Positions 8,909-16,778 of a stretch of DNA of 64,000 nt are shown piece after piece; within the stretch, counting starts at the first letter, position 1, and every line of letters starts with the position of its first letter. The notes beneath the pieces were generated by a model. It made no database searches. It was not told where the DNA came from and saw only the letters and a list, made by a program, of their open reading frames with translations. Made by a program: the position numbers and the translations under genes. This stretch comes from Nonlabens tegetincola (GTDB lineage Bacteria > Bacteroidota > Bacteroidia > Flavobacteriales > Flavobacteriaceae): contig NZ_MQVV01000014.1 in the NCBI RefSeq assembly GCF_002954355.1, positions 62,001 through 126,000 on the forward strand, given 5' to 3'.

Positions 8909-10126
8909 TTAATTGATTAGATAGTTAATAATGGCCGATTGTACATAGTACATTTGCACCGACTCGATTTGATTCATCTGAAACTTCAACTGCAATTCCT
9001 GAATGTCCAGCACATCGTTAAAATCGATAGTGCCCGTTTCATAATTTTTTACCAGAATTTCCTCGGCATCTTGGGCTTGTTTTAAGTTGCGCTCTTGTGT
9101 ATTGTAAGCGATGCGCGCTTGGTTGCGTTGTGATTGCGCTTTCGCGAAAGCGGATTCCAGCACATTCAATCGCTGTTCCCGTTGGGTTTCTATTTCTTGC
9201 TGGCGCAGTTCATTTTGCCTTGAAATGGATTTGTAACGGTTGTTAAAAATGGGAATGGATACCGAAACCATTGGCATCAATATATCTTTCCCATTATCGC
9301 TAAAATTGACATCGCTACGTTCTGTTACAGGCAAGTAGTCCACACCAAAACCAATCATAGGTAAGCTTTCACGCTGGTTGAGTAGTTCAGATTGTGCCAC
9401 AGATTCATAAAGTTTATCGTATTTGAGCAGTTCAGGATTGAGCGCCAGCGCTTCATTACTATAAAACGGGTCTTCCTGTGGAATTTCCATTTCTGGAACG
9501 ACGTCAACCGTCATCATTGATTCGCGGTTGAGCAAGTTGTTGAAAGCCGTTTGTTCTGCTGTAAATTCTTCTTCCAGCACTTCCTTTTGTTGCTGTAACT
9601 CATTTTGCCGTATTTGAAGTCGCAACACATCTACGGCACTCGCTTTACCCACTTCTACAGATGTGAGCGCAAGTTGCTCATAGGTTTGCAATAGCTGTAT
9701 ATTTTCATCAAGCACAGCTTGCTTGGCACGTATAGAATACAGGCTATAATAGGATTGTGCGACCGAAAGTGCGAGCTTGCGCTTTGCAATCGTGATGTCC
9801 ACATATTCGGCATCTGCCATTGCGGTGGCATAATTTTCACGAGCTGTAATAGTACCAAACCACGGCAACATCTGTTTTACACCTATCCGTGCACGTTGTG
9901 CGCCCACTCTGGTTTCTGGCTCGCTCACAAAGTAGCCGGCACTTACTTCGGTATTGGGAATCCAGTTGGCTTCGTTTACCTTTTCTTCGGCGATGTTGTA
10001 CCGCAATTCAAAGGCTTGAATTTCTGGATTGTTCGCTTCGGCTTCCTGAATATAGGATTGTAATTGTTGCGCTTTCGCGAAAGCGGAAACAAACAAAAAC
10101 ACGAGTATATATTTTAATTTTTTCAT
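8909..10126 (-). CDS. TolC-family outer-membrane efflux protein (CusC-like)
   Basis: A 405-residue outer-membrane channel. A signal peptide covers residues 1-19, with cleavage expected after AKA. Two long helical repeats follow, typical of TolC proteins (SYIQEAEANNPEIQAFELRY near the start and ENYATAMADAEYVDITIAKR in the first repeat; YETGTIDFNDVLDIQELQL in the second). It would form the outer duct for the RND pump. Its start overlaps the pump's stop as ATGA. Two copies of the 16-bp palindrome lie within it: one encodes the end of the signal peptide, the other SAFAKA near residue 325. No lipobox is present, unlike E. coli CusC. Confidence 0.9.
   Translation of the reverse strand: MKKLKYILVFLFVSAFAKAQQLQSYIQEAEANNPEIQAFELRYNIAEEKVNEANWIPNTEVSAGYFVSEPETRVGAQRARIGVKQMLPWFGTITARENYATAMADAEYVDITIAKRKLALSVAQSYYSLYSIRAKQAVLDENIQLLQTYEQLALTSVEVGKASAVDVLRLQIRQNELQQQKEVLEEEFTAEQTAFNNLLNRESMMTVDVVPEMEIPQEDPFYSNEALALNPELLKYDKLYESVAQSELLNQRESLPMIGFGVDYLPVTERSDVNFSDNGKDILMPMVSVSIPIFNNRYKSISRQNELRQQEIETQREQRLNVLESAFAKAQSQRNQARIAYNTQERNLKQAQDAEEILVKNYETGTIDFNDVLDIQELQLKFQMNQIESVQMYYVQSAIINYLIN
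9137..9152. repeat. 16-bp palindrome, copy 1 (in TolC gene)
   Basis: Exact CGCTTTCGCGAAAGCG inside the TolC-type gene, read as AFAKA. Confidence 0.95.
10070..10085. repeat. 16-bp palindrome, copy 2 (TolC signal peptide)
   Basis: Exact CGCTTTCGCGAAAGCG in the TolC-type gene, encoding AFAKA at residues 15-19, that is the end of the signal peptide. It is followed on the plus strand by GAAAC, as in copies 4 and 5. Confidence 0.95.
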
Positions 10127-13100
10127 CTGTTTGCTCTTTTAAGTTGGTATTCCTTTTTCCAGCTGTATAAAACTGGTAATAGGAAATAAGACGTAACGTC
10201 GATTATCATTCCGCCAAAAATGGGTATCGCCATCGGTATCATTATATCGCTTCCCTTGCCTGTGGATGTGAGTACGGGAAGTAGTGCCAGCACCGTTGTT
10301 ACGGTAGTCATCAAACACGGACGAATGCGTTTACCTGCGGCTTCCAAAGTGGCGAGTCTTATACTTTTTTTATTGTCTGGTTCGTTGCTTTTGAAAGATT
10401 GGTCTAAATAAGTCGCCATAACTACACCATCATCTGTAGCAATACCAAATAGGGCAATAAAACCTACCCAAACGGCGACACTTAAATTGATGGTCTTCAT
10501 ATTGAACAAGTCCCGAAGATTTTCGCCGAAAAAACTGAAGTTGAAAAACCAATCTTGTCCGTACAACCATATCATTATAAACCCACCCGCAAAGGCCACG
10601 GCGATTGCAGTAAACACCATAAGCGATGTAGAAACCGACCTGAACTGGAAATACAAAATCAAGAAAATGACAAGCAAGCAAAGTGGTACAACAACCGACA
10701 GCGTTTTTTCTGCTCGCAACTGGTTTTCATACGTTCCTGTAAAGCGATAGCTCACGCCCTGTGGCACGACCAGCGAACCGTTATCAATATTTTCTTGAAT
10801 CAGCGCTTGGGCATTTTCGACCACATCCACTTCTGCAAAGCCATCGAGTTTATCAAACAGCACGTAGCCAATAAGAAAAGTGTCTTCACTCTTAATGACC
10901 TGTGGTCCTTGCTCGTAGCGAATATCTACCAATTCGCCAAGCGGTACAGGACTTCCTTTTTCAACAGGAACATAGATATTACGCAAGTCGTCTGGATTTG
11001 CCCGTAATTCTCTTGGATAGCGGACACGCACGGCGTAGCGTTCACGGCCTTCCACGGTTTGCGTTAGTGGCATACCGCCCACGGCCACTTGAAGGATTTC
11101 CTGCACGTCCATAATGGATATGCCATATCGAGCCAATTGGTCTCGCTTAATATCGATGAGCAAGTAGGGTTTGCCCACGATACGGTCTGCAAAGACAGCT
11201 TGTTCTTTAACGCCTTCGGCTTGTTTCAAGATGTCTTCCAGTTGCAGTCCAAAATTTTCTATGGACTTTAAATCGGGACCTTTTACCTTGATACCCATAG
11301 GTGCTCGCATTCCCGTTTGTAGCATTACCAATCGTGTTTCGATGGGTTGCAACTTGGGTGCAGATGTCACGCCTGGTAGTTTGGTTACTCGAACTATCTC
11401 GTTCCAAATATCATCTGGACTCTCGATGTCTGGTCGCCAGTTTCGGTAATACTCGCCGTTTTCATCTTCAATCAACTCTTCGCGTGTAGCGGTAGTCTTG
11501 AGCGATGCTTTGTCATAATTGACATCTTCGTCTATCTCATTATTTGGGTTAATAATAAATTTGTCGTTCTTCAGTACAAACAATCCATCGTCATTGACCT
11601 TATAGCGTTGTCGCTCGCCTGAACTATTCCGCATATATTCAGATTTATACTGAATGACATTCTCATACATCGAGAGTGGTGCTGGGTCGAGTGCGCTTTC
11701 CGTTCGTCCTGCTTTTCCTACTACGGTTTCAATTTCAGGGATGCTCGCCACCGCCATATCGAGCTGTTGTAAGACTCGCTTGTTTTCTTCCACACCAGCG
11801 TGTGGTAAGGATGTAGGCATCAGCAGGAAAGAGCCTTCATTCAGCGCTGGCATAAACTCTTTGCCCGTATTTCGCATAATAATGATACCCAACGTGAGCA
11901 CCGTAGCCGGAACGATTAAGAATAGATATCGGTTCTGAAGTGCCCATCGCAAAATACGCTCATAGTATATCCTGAAAATCGAGAACACACCAAGCAGTCC
12001 AAAACAGATAATGGAAACAAATAACAAGTTCATCACAATACTTCGGTCAAAGCCTAACGGTCGCCAGTAGGTAGCGAGCAAGAATACGATGGCAACCGAT
12101 GAAATGATGATGTCCAGAAGGTTTTTACGCTTTACCGCTACGCTCTCTCGTTGGTCGTGAATCTCGCCAGCTCGATTTCGCGAAAGCGTACCACGCATCT
12201 TTAAAAGTGATGTTATGGCAAAGGCAATTAGAATTAGCCCCAACCAAAAGCCGTAAACGATGGCGAGAATTCCCAATAAAACAAGTAAGCCATTGATGAC
12301 GTACTGTGTCCGTTCACGCAAATTCGTCTTACGGAAAAGAAATGCCGCAATGGGTGGGATGAGAAATAGCGCAATGATGAGTGATGCCGTGAGTGCCATT
12401 GTTTTGGTAAAGGCAAGCGGACGGAATAGTTTTCCTTCGGCACCAATCATTGTAAATACGGGCAGGAAACTGATTATTGTTGTTAAAACTGCTGTTAGAA
12501 TAGCACCAGAGACTTCGGCAGTTGCGTTGTAGATGATTTCGTTTGTGGTGTATTCTTTACCGTTTTCATTAAGGCGCAGCTTTTCATCTTCCAAGTGCCG
12601 TATCATATTTTCGGCGAGTATCACGCCCACGTCCACCATTGTACCGATGGCAATGGCAATACCTGAAAGTGCGACGATATTTGCATCTACATTAAAGAGC
12701 TTCATCGTGATGAAAACCATCAAAACGGCTACGGGTAACAACCCTGAAATAAGGATGGATGCACGCAGATTGAAAACCATTATAATAATGACCAAAATGG
12801 TAATTAGGATTTCCAAAGTGAGTGCTTCATTGAGCGTTCCCAGCGTTTCTTGTATGAGTTCTGTCCGGTCATAAAATGGTACAATGGTAACTTGCGAAAT
12901 GCGACCATCTGATAAAGTTTTTGTGGGAAGTCCAGAGCTTATTTCGGCAATTTGCGCCTTGACATTATTGATAACTTCCAACGGATTTGCACCGTAGCGA
13001 GCGACTACGACACCACCTACGACTTCGGCCCCTTCCTTATCGAGAATACCACGTCTGGTAGCAGGCCCCAAATGGACGTTAGCCACATCTTTGATGCGGA

Positions 13101-13920
13101 TGGAAGTGAAATTTTCAGAATCTACAACTGCATTTTCAATATCTGCTATGGACTTGACGTAACCCAATCCGCGTACGAGGTATTCCGCTTGATTGATTTC
13201 GAGAGTCTGTGCCCCTATATCTTGATTGCTCTGTTTGACGGCTTTAACCACATCGCCCATACTCACGTTGTACTGGCGCATTTTTTCTGGGTCAATGTCC
13301 ACTTGGTATTCCTGAACATAGCCACCAATGGAAGCTACTTCAGAAACACCACTTGCCGATGACAATCCATATTTCACATAGTAATCCTGTATGCTACGCA
13401 ATTCCTGTAAATCCCATCCGCCAGTTACGTTGCCGTCTTTATCACGACCTTCCAGCGTGTACCAAAAAATCTGTCCGAGACCCGTGGCATCTGGTCCTAA
13501 TGATGGATTGACACCATCAGGTAATAGGTTTGCAGGAAGTGAGTTCAGTTTTTCAAGTATGCGACTGCGTGACCAGTAGAACTCGATGTCTTCTTCAAAA
13601 ATGATATAGATGCTTGAAAATCCAAACATAGACGAACTACGAATGGTTTTCACACCTGGAATACCGAGAAGCGAAGTGGTAAGAGGATATGTGATTTGGT
13701 CTTCAATGTCCTGTGGCGAGCGACCTTGCCACTTGGTAAAAACAATTTGCTGGTTCTCGCCAATATCCGGTATGGCATCAACGGCAACTGGGTCTGTAGG
13801 TAAAAAGCCCGTTTCCCAATTAAAGGGTGCGTTGACCACGCCCCAACCCACAAATAGGGCGAATAGTAGAACGGCAACAAGTTTGTTTTCTATGAGAAAT
13901 TTAATGCTCTTATTCAGCAT
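10123..13920 (-). CDS. cusA: CusA/CzcA-type heavy-metal RND efflux pump
   Basis: A 1265-residue inner-membrane pump of the HME-RND group. It starts with NKSIKFLIENKLVAVLLFALF (first helix), has paired periplasmic domains, helices 2-6 near residues 350-530, and the HME motif region GTMVDVGVILAENMIRHLE that holds proton-relay acidic residues. It is about 200 residues longer than E. coli CusA; extra hydrophobic segments near 545-640 and a charged insert near 780-860 account for this and are usual in Bacteroidota. Methionines in APLSMYEN and RLVMLQTGMRAPMG suit Cu(I)/Ag(I). Copper is inferred from neighbours. It is coupled to TolC by ATGA, but no adaptor gene is present. Confidence 0.92.
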   Translation of the reverse strand: MLNKSIKFLIENKLVAVLLFALFVGWGVVNAPFNWETGFLPTDPVAVDAIPDIGENQQIVFTKWQGRSPQDIEDQITYPLTTSLLGIPGVKTIRSSSMFGFSSIYIIFEEDIEFYWSRSRILEKLNSLPANLLPDGVNPSLGPDATGLGQIFWYTLEGRDKDGNVTGGWDLQELRSIQDYYVKYGLSSASGVSEVASIGGYVQEYQVDIDPEKMRQYNVSMGDVVKAVKQSNQDIGAQTLEINQAEYLVRGLGYVKSIADIENAVVDSENFTSIRIKDVANVHLGPATRRGILDKEGAEVVGGVVVARYGANPLEVINNVKAQIAEISSGLPTKTLSDGRISQVTIVPFYDRTELIQETLGTLNEALTLEILITILVIIIMVFNLRASILISGLLPVAVLMVFITMKLFNVDANIVALSGIAIAIGTMVDVGVILAENMIRHLEDEKLRLNENGKEYTTNEIIYNATAEVSGAILTAVLTTIISFLPVFTMIGAEGKLFRPLAFTKTMALTASLIIALFLIPPIAAFLFRKTNLRERTQYVINGLLVLLGILAIVYGFWLGLILIAFAITSLLKMRGTLSRNRAGEIHDQRESVAVKRKNLLDIIISSVAIVFLLATYWRPLGFDRSIVMNLLFVSIICFGLLGVFSIFRIYYERILRWALQNRYLFLIVPATVLTLGIIIMRNTGKEFMPALNEGSFLLMPTSLPHAGVEENKRVLQQLDMAVASIPEIETVVGKAGRTESALDPAPLSMYENVIQYKSEYMRNSSGERQRYKVNDDGLFVLKNDKFIINPNNEIDEDVNYDKASLKTTATREELIEDENGEYYRNWRPDIESPDDIWNEIVRVTKLPGVTSAPKLQPIETRLVMLQTGMRAPMGIKVKGPDLKSIENFGLQLEDILKQAEGVKEQAVFADRIVGKPYLLIDIKRDQLARYGISIMDVQEILQVAVGGMPLTQTVEGRERYAVRVRYPRELRANPDDLRNIYVPVEKGSPVPLGELVDIRYEQGPQVIKSEDTFLIGYVLFDKLDGFAEVDVVENAQALIQENIDNGSLVVPQGVSYRFTGTYENQLRAEKTLSVVVPLCLLVIFLILYFQFRSVSTSLMVFTAIAVAFAGGFIMIWLYGQDWFFNFSFFGENLRDLFNMKTINLSVAVWVGFIALFGIATDDGVVMATYLDQSFKSNEPDNKKSIRLATLEAAGKRIRPCLMTTVTTVLALLPVLTSTGKGSDIMIPMAIPIFGGMIIDVTSYFLLPVLYSWKKEYQLKRANR
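12176..12188. repeat. Partial palindrome, copy 3 (in cusA)
   Basis: TTTCGCGAAAGCG, the right 13 bases of the 16-bp palindrome, in cusA, read as TLSR. The left arm is changed (GAT in place of CGC). Confidence 0.75.
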
Positions 13921-13950
13921 AACATTTGATGTATTAGATAATTGGAATTA

Positions 13951-14008
13951 CGTGTTGCGGAAAATGGCAAACACGAGTTTTAGCCCACTACAGCATAGCT
14001 ATTGGGCT
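13951..14008. repeat. Two hairpins between the HYC gene and cusA
   Basis: Arms CGTGTTGC (13951-13958) and GCAAACACG (13967-13975, one bulged base) form one hairpin; AGCCCA (13982-13987) and TGGGCT (14003-14008) form a second. They fill most of the 109-base gap between the upstream small gene and cusA. They might end or attenuate transcription, or be remains of a recombination site; nothing in the sequence decides this. Confidence 0.5.
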
Positions 14009-14029
14009 TCATTCAAAAAATCTAACAAA

Positions 14030-14449
14030 TCAAATTAAGAAAGTCTGGTACATCACTTGCACATCCCGTTTGACAAAGGGTCGCGGGTAATCTTCAAAAG
14101 GAACTTCTTCAGATTCGGTTCCTTCAAATAGGTTTATATAAGAATATGTAAAAGCAGCGATGAACGTTTGCTGCTCGCAAGTCAACTTGGTAAAGTTTTG
14201 CTTTAAATCATCCTGTCCTTCAATAATTAATTGCTCATCAGAGCAACAGGAATTTTTGGTAAGCATCGGATTTTCACAACCTATACTTGACTGCTCTTTT
14301 TCCATTCCACAGGTTTCTGCTGATTGGAACAATGAAAAATCTACAAGAGAATCCCCACAATAATGCATATCAACAGTAAATGACATCGTGGTAAAAAGTA
14401 CCACGACTGCCATTAAGATAGCCATCGATTTGTGGAGGAATTTCTTCAT
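14030..14449 (-). CDS. HYC_CC_PP-type small exported protein
   Basis: A 139-residue protein from ATG 14449 (a TTG nine bases upstream is less likely). It has a signal peptide or anchor (residues 5-25), the motif MHYCGDSLVDFSLF, a CC pair in NSCCSDEQ with further Cys residues, and a proline-bearing end (EDYPRPFVKRDVQVMYQ). This matches the HYC_CC_PP family, named for those three motifs and common next to metal-resistance genes of Bacteroidota. The Cys and His residues suggest periplasmic metal binding, but function is unknown. It is the first gene of the minus-strand copper block. Confidence 0.75.
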   Translation of the reverse strand: MKKFLHKSMAILMAVVVLFTTMSFTVDMHYCGDSLVDFSLFQSAETCGMEKEQSSIGCENPMLTKNSCCSDEQLIIEGQDDLKQNFTKLTCEQQTFIAAFTYSYINLFEGTESEEVPFEDYPRPFVKRDVQVMYQTFLI

Positions 14450-14530
14450 TAAGTACAAAAATAATAAAATTTGATATAATTTGTTGTACTTTCTTATTTA
14501 GAATGCTTCTTGAAAGTATAAATTTGGTTA

Positions 14531-15784
14531 TTAGTCTGCTTTTTTAATGCGTTCATTTTTATTCTTCAACAACTTGTTTTTCAAGATATCCATATCATTG
14601 CTAACCTTATGCTCGAGTACTCGAGCATAAATTTGAGTAGTAGCAATTTTACTATGTCCTAAGAGTTTTGATACCGTTTCTATAGGAACACCATTGGAAA
14701 GCGTTATGGTAGTTGCAAAGGTATGGCGTGCCATATGAAACGTTAGATTTTTAGTTATACCAACATAGTGAGCAACTTCCTTTAGATACACGTTCAATTT
14801 CTCATTAGTGATTACTGGCAAAAGTGTTCCTGTTACTTCTGTCATAGGATGCCCTTCATATTTAGAAATGATTTCTTCTGCTTTTCCAAGTAACGGGACT
14901 TTGACTGAAGATTTTGTTTTTTGACGTTTGGTATATATCCAATTTCCGCCATCCATACCAAGCACCAAATTATCTTCTGTCAAATTCATTATATCCACAT
15001 AGCTGATACCGGTGTAGCAGCTAAACACAAATAAGTCACGCACTCTGTCCAGGCGTTCGATAGAAAACTGAAAGTTTTCCATATTGGAAAGCTCATTTTC
15101 AGAAAGGAACTCACGTTGCTTCTTCTCGTAAACTGGTTTCCATCTTACAAATGGGTCCCGTGGAATCCATTCCATATGATAAGCCAACGTTACTATTTTA
15201 CGTAAACGTTGAATATGCTTCATTATAGTATTCTGGCTTAAGGCTTTTGGATGACCAGCTGGCCAGTAATTGGCTAAGTAATTTTCGAAGTCGCACAGGA
15301 ATTTATAATCGAGCTCTTTTAAATAGATATCGGTTGTTTTCTTGACTTTGTTGAGAAATCTGTTGAGGTAGTTTTCGGTCACTCCGAAGTTTCTAATCGT
15401 TCCCTTTGCCAGAGTATTTTCAATTTTTTTACTGTGATAGGCGATGAGGTTTTGAAGTGATTTGGATTGCTCGTTCTCGCCTGTGTAGTGGGCTTTTATG
15501 AGCTTGGCCGTTATCAATTTTTCTTGAAATTTTAAGTCTTGGTATATCTGGAAGAGCTTAGTGTAAGTCTGGTCGATATACTGATTGAGTTGGCGAGCTT
15601 CTGCAGAGTTACCCTTACTTCGGTTTTTCTTAGGGTCCCAAAGTTTTACCGGCACTCGTCTTTTTAAACTGATGTTAGCTCGTTTTTGGTTTACCGTGAT
15701 TCTGGCATAAACCAGAGCTTCGCCATCTGTGGCGTTCTTTTGGTCTGCCCAAAAGAGAATTGAGAATGTGTTTGTTGACCGCAT
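14531..15784 (-). CDS. Tyrosine recombinase / integrase of conjugative-element type
   Basis: From ATG 15784 the protein has 417 residues: an Arm DNA-binding domain (NTFSILFWADQKN to VPVKLWDPKK), a SAM-like core-binding domain near 100-200, and a C-terminal catalytic domain. The catalytic pattern shows a lysine (RQKTKSSVKVPL), HMARHTFAT (His-x-x-Arg), LLGHSKIATTQIYARV (His and nucleophile Tyr). The usual first Arg in TGLR is replaced by Ser (CYTGISYVD), as known for IntDOT of the Bacteroides element CTnDOT. The gene lies 232 bases from tRNA-Arg and should catalyse integration there. A TTG at 15808 is an alternative start. Confidence 0.92.
   Translation of the reverse strand: MRSTNTFSILFWADQKNATDGEALVYARITVNQKRANISLKRRVPVKLWDPKKNRSKGNSAEARQLNQYIDQTYTKLFQIYQDLKFQEKLITAKLIKAHYTGENEQSKSLQNLIAYHSKKIENTLAKGTIRNFGVTENYLNRFLNKVKKTTDIYLKELDYKFLCDFENYLANYWPAGHPKALSQNTIMKHIQRLRKIVTLAYHMEWIPRDPFVRWKPVYEKKQREFLSENELSNMENFQFSIERLDRVRDLFVFSCYTGISYVDIMNLTEDNLVLGMDGGNWIYTKRQKTKSSVKVPLLGKAEEIISKYEGHPMTEVTGTLLPVITNEKLNVYLKEVAHYVGITKNLTFHMARHTFATTITLSNGVPIETVSKLLGHSKIATTQIYARVLEHKVSNDMDILKNKLLKNKNERIKKAD
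14607..14630. repeat. Perfect 24-bp palindrome inside the integrase
   Basis: TTATGCTCGAGTACTCGAGC followed by ATAA reads the same on both strands. It covers the active-site Tyr codon and the next residues (YARVLEHK). It may be a chance result of the codons, or a binding or hairpin site. Confidence 0.6.
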
Positions 15785-15862
15785 AGTTGTCGTCTTTAGA
15801 TTATACAAATCGTCTTGACGAATGTCAAATCAACTATAGCAAGTATTTCAAAGCTTTTCTTG

Positions 15863-15887
15863 AAAGTGTCAGTTCAACTGACACTTT
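15863..15887. promoter_or_regulatory. 25-bp palindrome upstream of the integrase
   Basis: Arms AAAGTGTCAGTT and AACTGACACTTT flank a single C. It lies 79 bases upstream of the integrase ATG, between it and tRNA-Arg. A regulator or recombination-factor binding site is a reasonable guess; no T run makes it a typical terminator. Confidence 0.5.
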
Positions 15888-15960
15888 GAAAATTAACTGA
15901 CGATTAGCTACCATATAGAAGCAAATCGTTTCATTTCAAATGTTGGTCTAAAAACCAGAA

Positions 15961-15993
15961 AGCCACGCAAATCATAGTGATTGCGTGGCTTTG
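15961..15993. terminator. Hairpin downstream of tRNA-Arg
   Basis: AGCCACGCAA (15961-15970) pairs with TTGCGTGGCT (15981-15990) around a ten-base loop, followed by TTT on the plus strand and TTTC on the minus strand. It lies 27 bases past the tRNA 3' end and probably ends its transcript. Confidence 0.6.
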
Positions 15994-16016
15994 TTGTCAT
16001 TTTGCAATGACTAAAG

Positions 16017-16090
16017 TGACCTCGACAGGATTCAAACCTGTAACCTTCTGAGCCGTAATCAGATGCGCTATTCAGTTGCGCCACGAGGCC
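16017..16090 (-). tRNA. tRNA-Arg (ACG anticodon)
   Basis: Read on the minus strand, the acceptor arms are GGCCTCG and CGAGGTC (one G-U pair), the anticodon stem is TCTGA/TCAGA around loop TTACGGC with anticodon ACG, and the T arm is ACAGG-TTCAAAT-CCTGT. The discriminator base is A at 16017 and CCA is not encoded. The 3' end faces the integrase, as for integrative elements that use the 3' part of a tRNA gene as attachment site; 16017 to about 16045 is the likely att region, and the left copy would lie outside the window. Confidence 0.93.
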
Positions 16091-16194
16091 TTTATAGCTG
16101 CTTAATGAAAACATGTTTCTCACAAAGCGGTTGCAAATATACTATCATTTTTTAAATATTGAAATAACTTTAATTAAAAGTTTATTCAGTTTTT

Positions 16195-16202
16195 TAATTT
16201 TG
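16195..16202 (+). promoter_or_regulatory. Possible -7 element of apt
   Basis: TAATTTTG fits the TAnnTTTG element of Bacteroidota promoters. It ends four bases before the apt ATG, so the transcript would be leaderless or nearly so. No good -33 TTG at the usual spacing is seen. Confidence 0.3.
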
Positions 16203-16206
16203 ATCT

Positions 16207-16725
16207 ATGACTGAAAAAGAATTAAAAGCAATTGTAGTTGATGTCCCAGATTTTCCTAAACAAGGAATCATTTTTAAAGATATCTCTGGTTTATTAAGTA
16301 CTAATGAAATCAGAAGTGGTGTCGTAGATAAATTAACCCAACCTTATCAGGGTAAAAGGATTGATGTAGTTGCTGGTATAGAATCAAGAGGATTTTTATT
16401 TGGAATGTTGCTTGCGCAAAAGTTGAAGGCCAAATTTATTATGATACGTAAAGCTGGAAAACTTCCTGGACCAATACTGAAAACAAGCTATGAGCTAGAA
16501 TACGGAACAGATTCATTAGAAATTCAGGAGAAATCGATTAAAGAGGATGATGTAGTTTTACTTCATGATGATGTTTTGGCCACAGGAGGAACCGCTGCGG
16601 CTGCTATATCGTTGTTAAAGGAGGCAGGAGCAAGTAAGGTGTATGCTAATTTTGTACTTGAACTAGGCTTTTTAAATGGGAGAAAACAGTTTTCTGAATC
16701 GACACACTCTATTTTAAAATACTAA
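16207..16725 (+). CDS. apt: Adenine phosphoribosyltransferase
   Basis: A 172-residue cytosolic enzyme that makes AMP from adenine and PRPP. Normal family length. It starts with the usual VDVPDFPKQGIIFKDISGLL, has VVAGIESRGFLFG, and the PRPP-binding loop VVLLHDDVLATGGTAAAAI near residues 117-135. It is a single gene with its own terminator just after the stop. It marks the start of ordinary core chromosome to the right of the integrative element. Confidence 0.97.
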   Translation: MTEKELKAIVVDVPDFPKQGIIFKDISGLLSTNEIRSGVVDKLTQPYQGKRIDVVAGIESRGFLFGMLLAQKLKAKFIMIRKAGKLPGPILKTSYELEYGTDSLEIQEKSIKEDDVVLLHDDVLATGGTAAAAISLLKEAGASKVYANFVLELGFLNGRKQFSESTHSILKY

Positions 16726-16733
16726 TCAAAAAA

Positions 16734-16759
16734 AGCCCGAAGTTATTCTTCGGGCTTTT
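16734..16759. terminator. Bidirectional terminator between apt and the M57 protease
   Basis: AGCCCGAAG and CTTCGGGCT around a TTATT loop, with A-rich and T-rich flanks on both sides. It serves apt on the plus strand and the converging protease gene on the minus strand. Confidence 0.9.
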
Positions 16760-16778
16760 CTTCCAAAAAAAATCTAAC

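Noticed and set aside
1-14458. Foreign base composition of the copper block
   Set aside because: Sample lines differ little from the core by eye and the block shares the 16-bp palindrome; I could not measure composition or codon use reliably.
16017-16090. Second attachment site of the element within the window
   Set aside because: I looked for the tRNA-Arg 3' end elsewhere in the left 15 kb and did not see it; the other end must be outside.
15908-16123. Open frame of 71 codons
   Set aside because: It runs through the tRNA-Arg gene and its hairpin on the same strand; the coding look is due to the tRNA.
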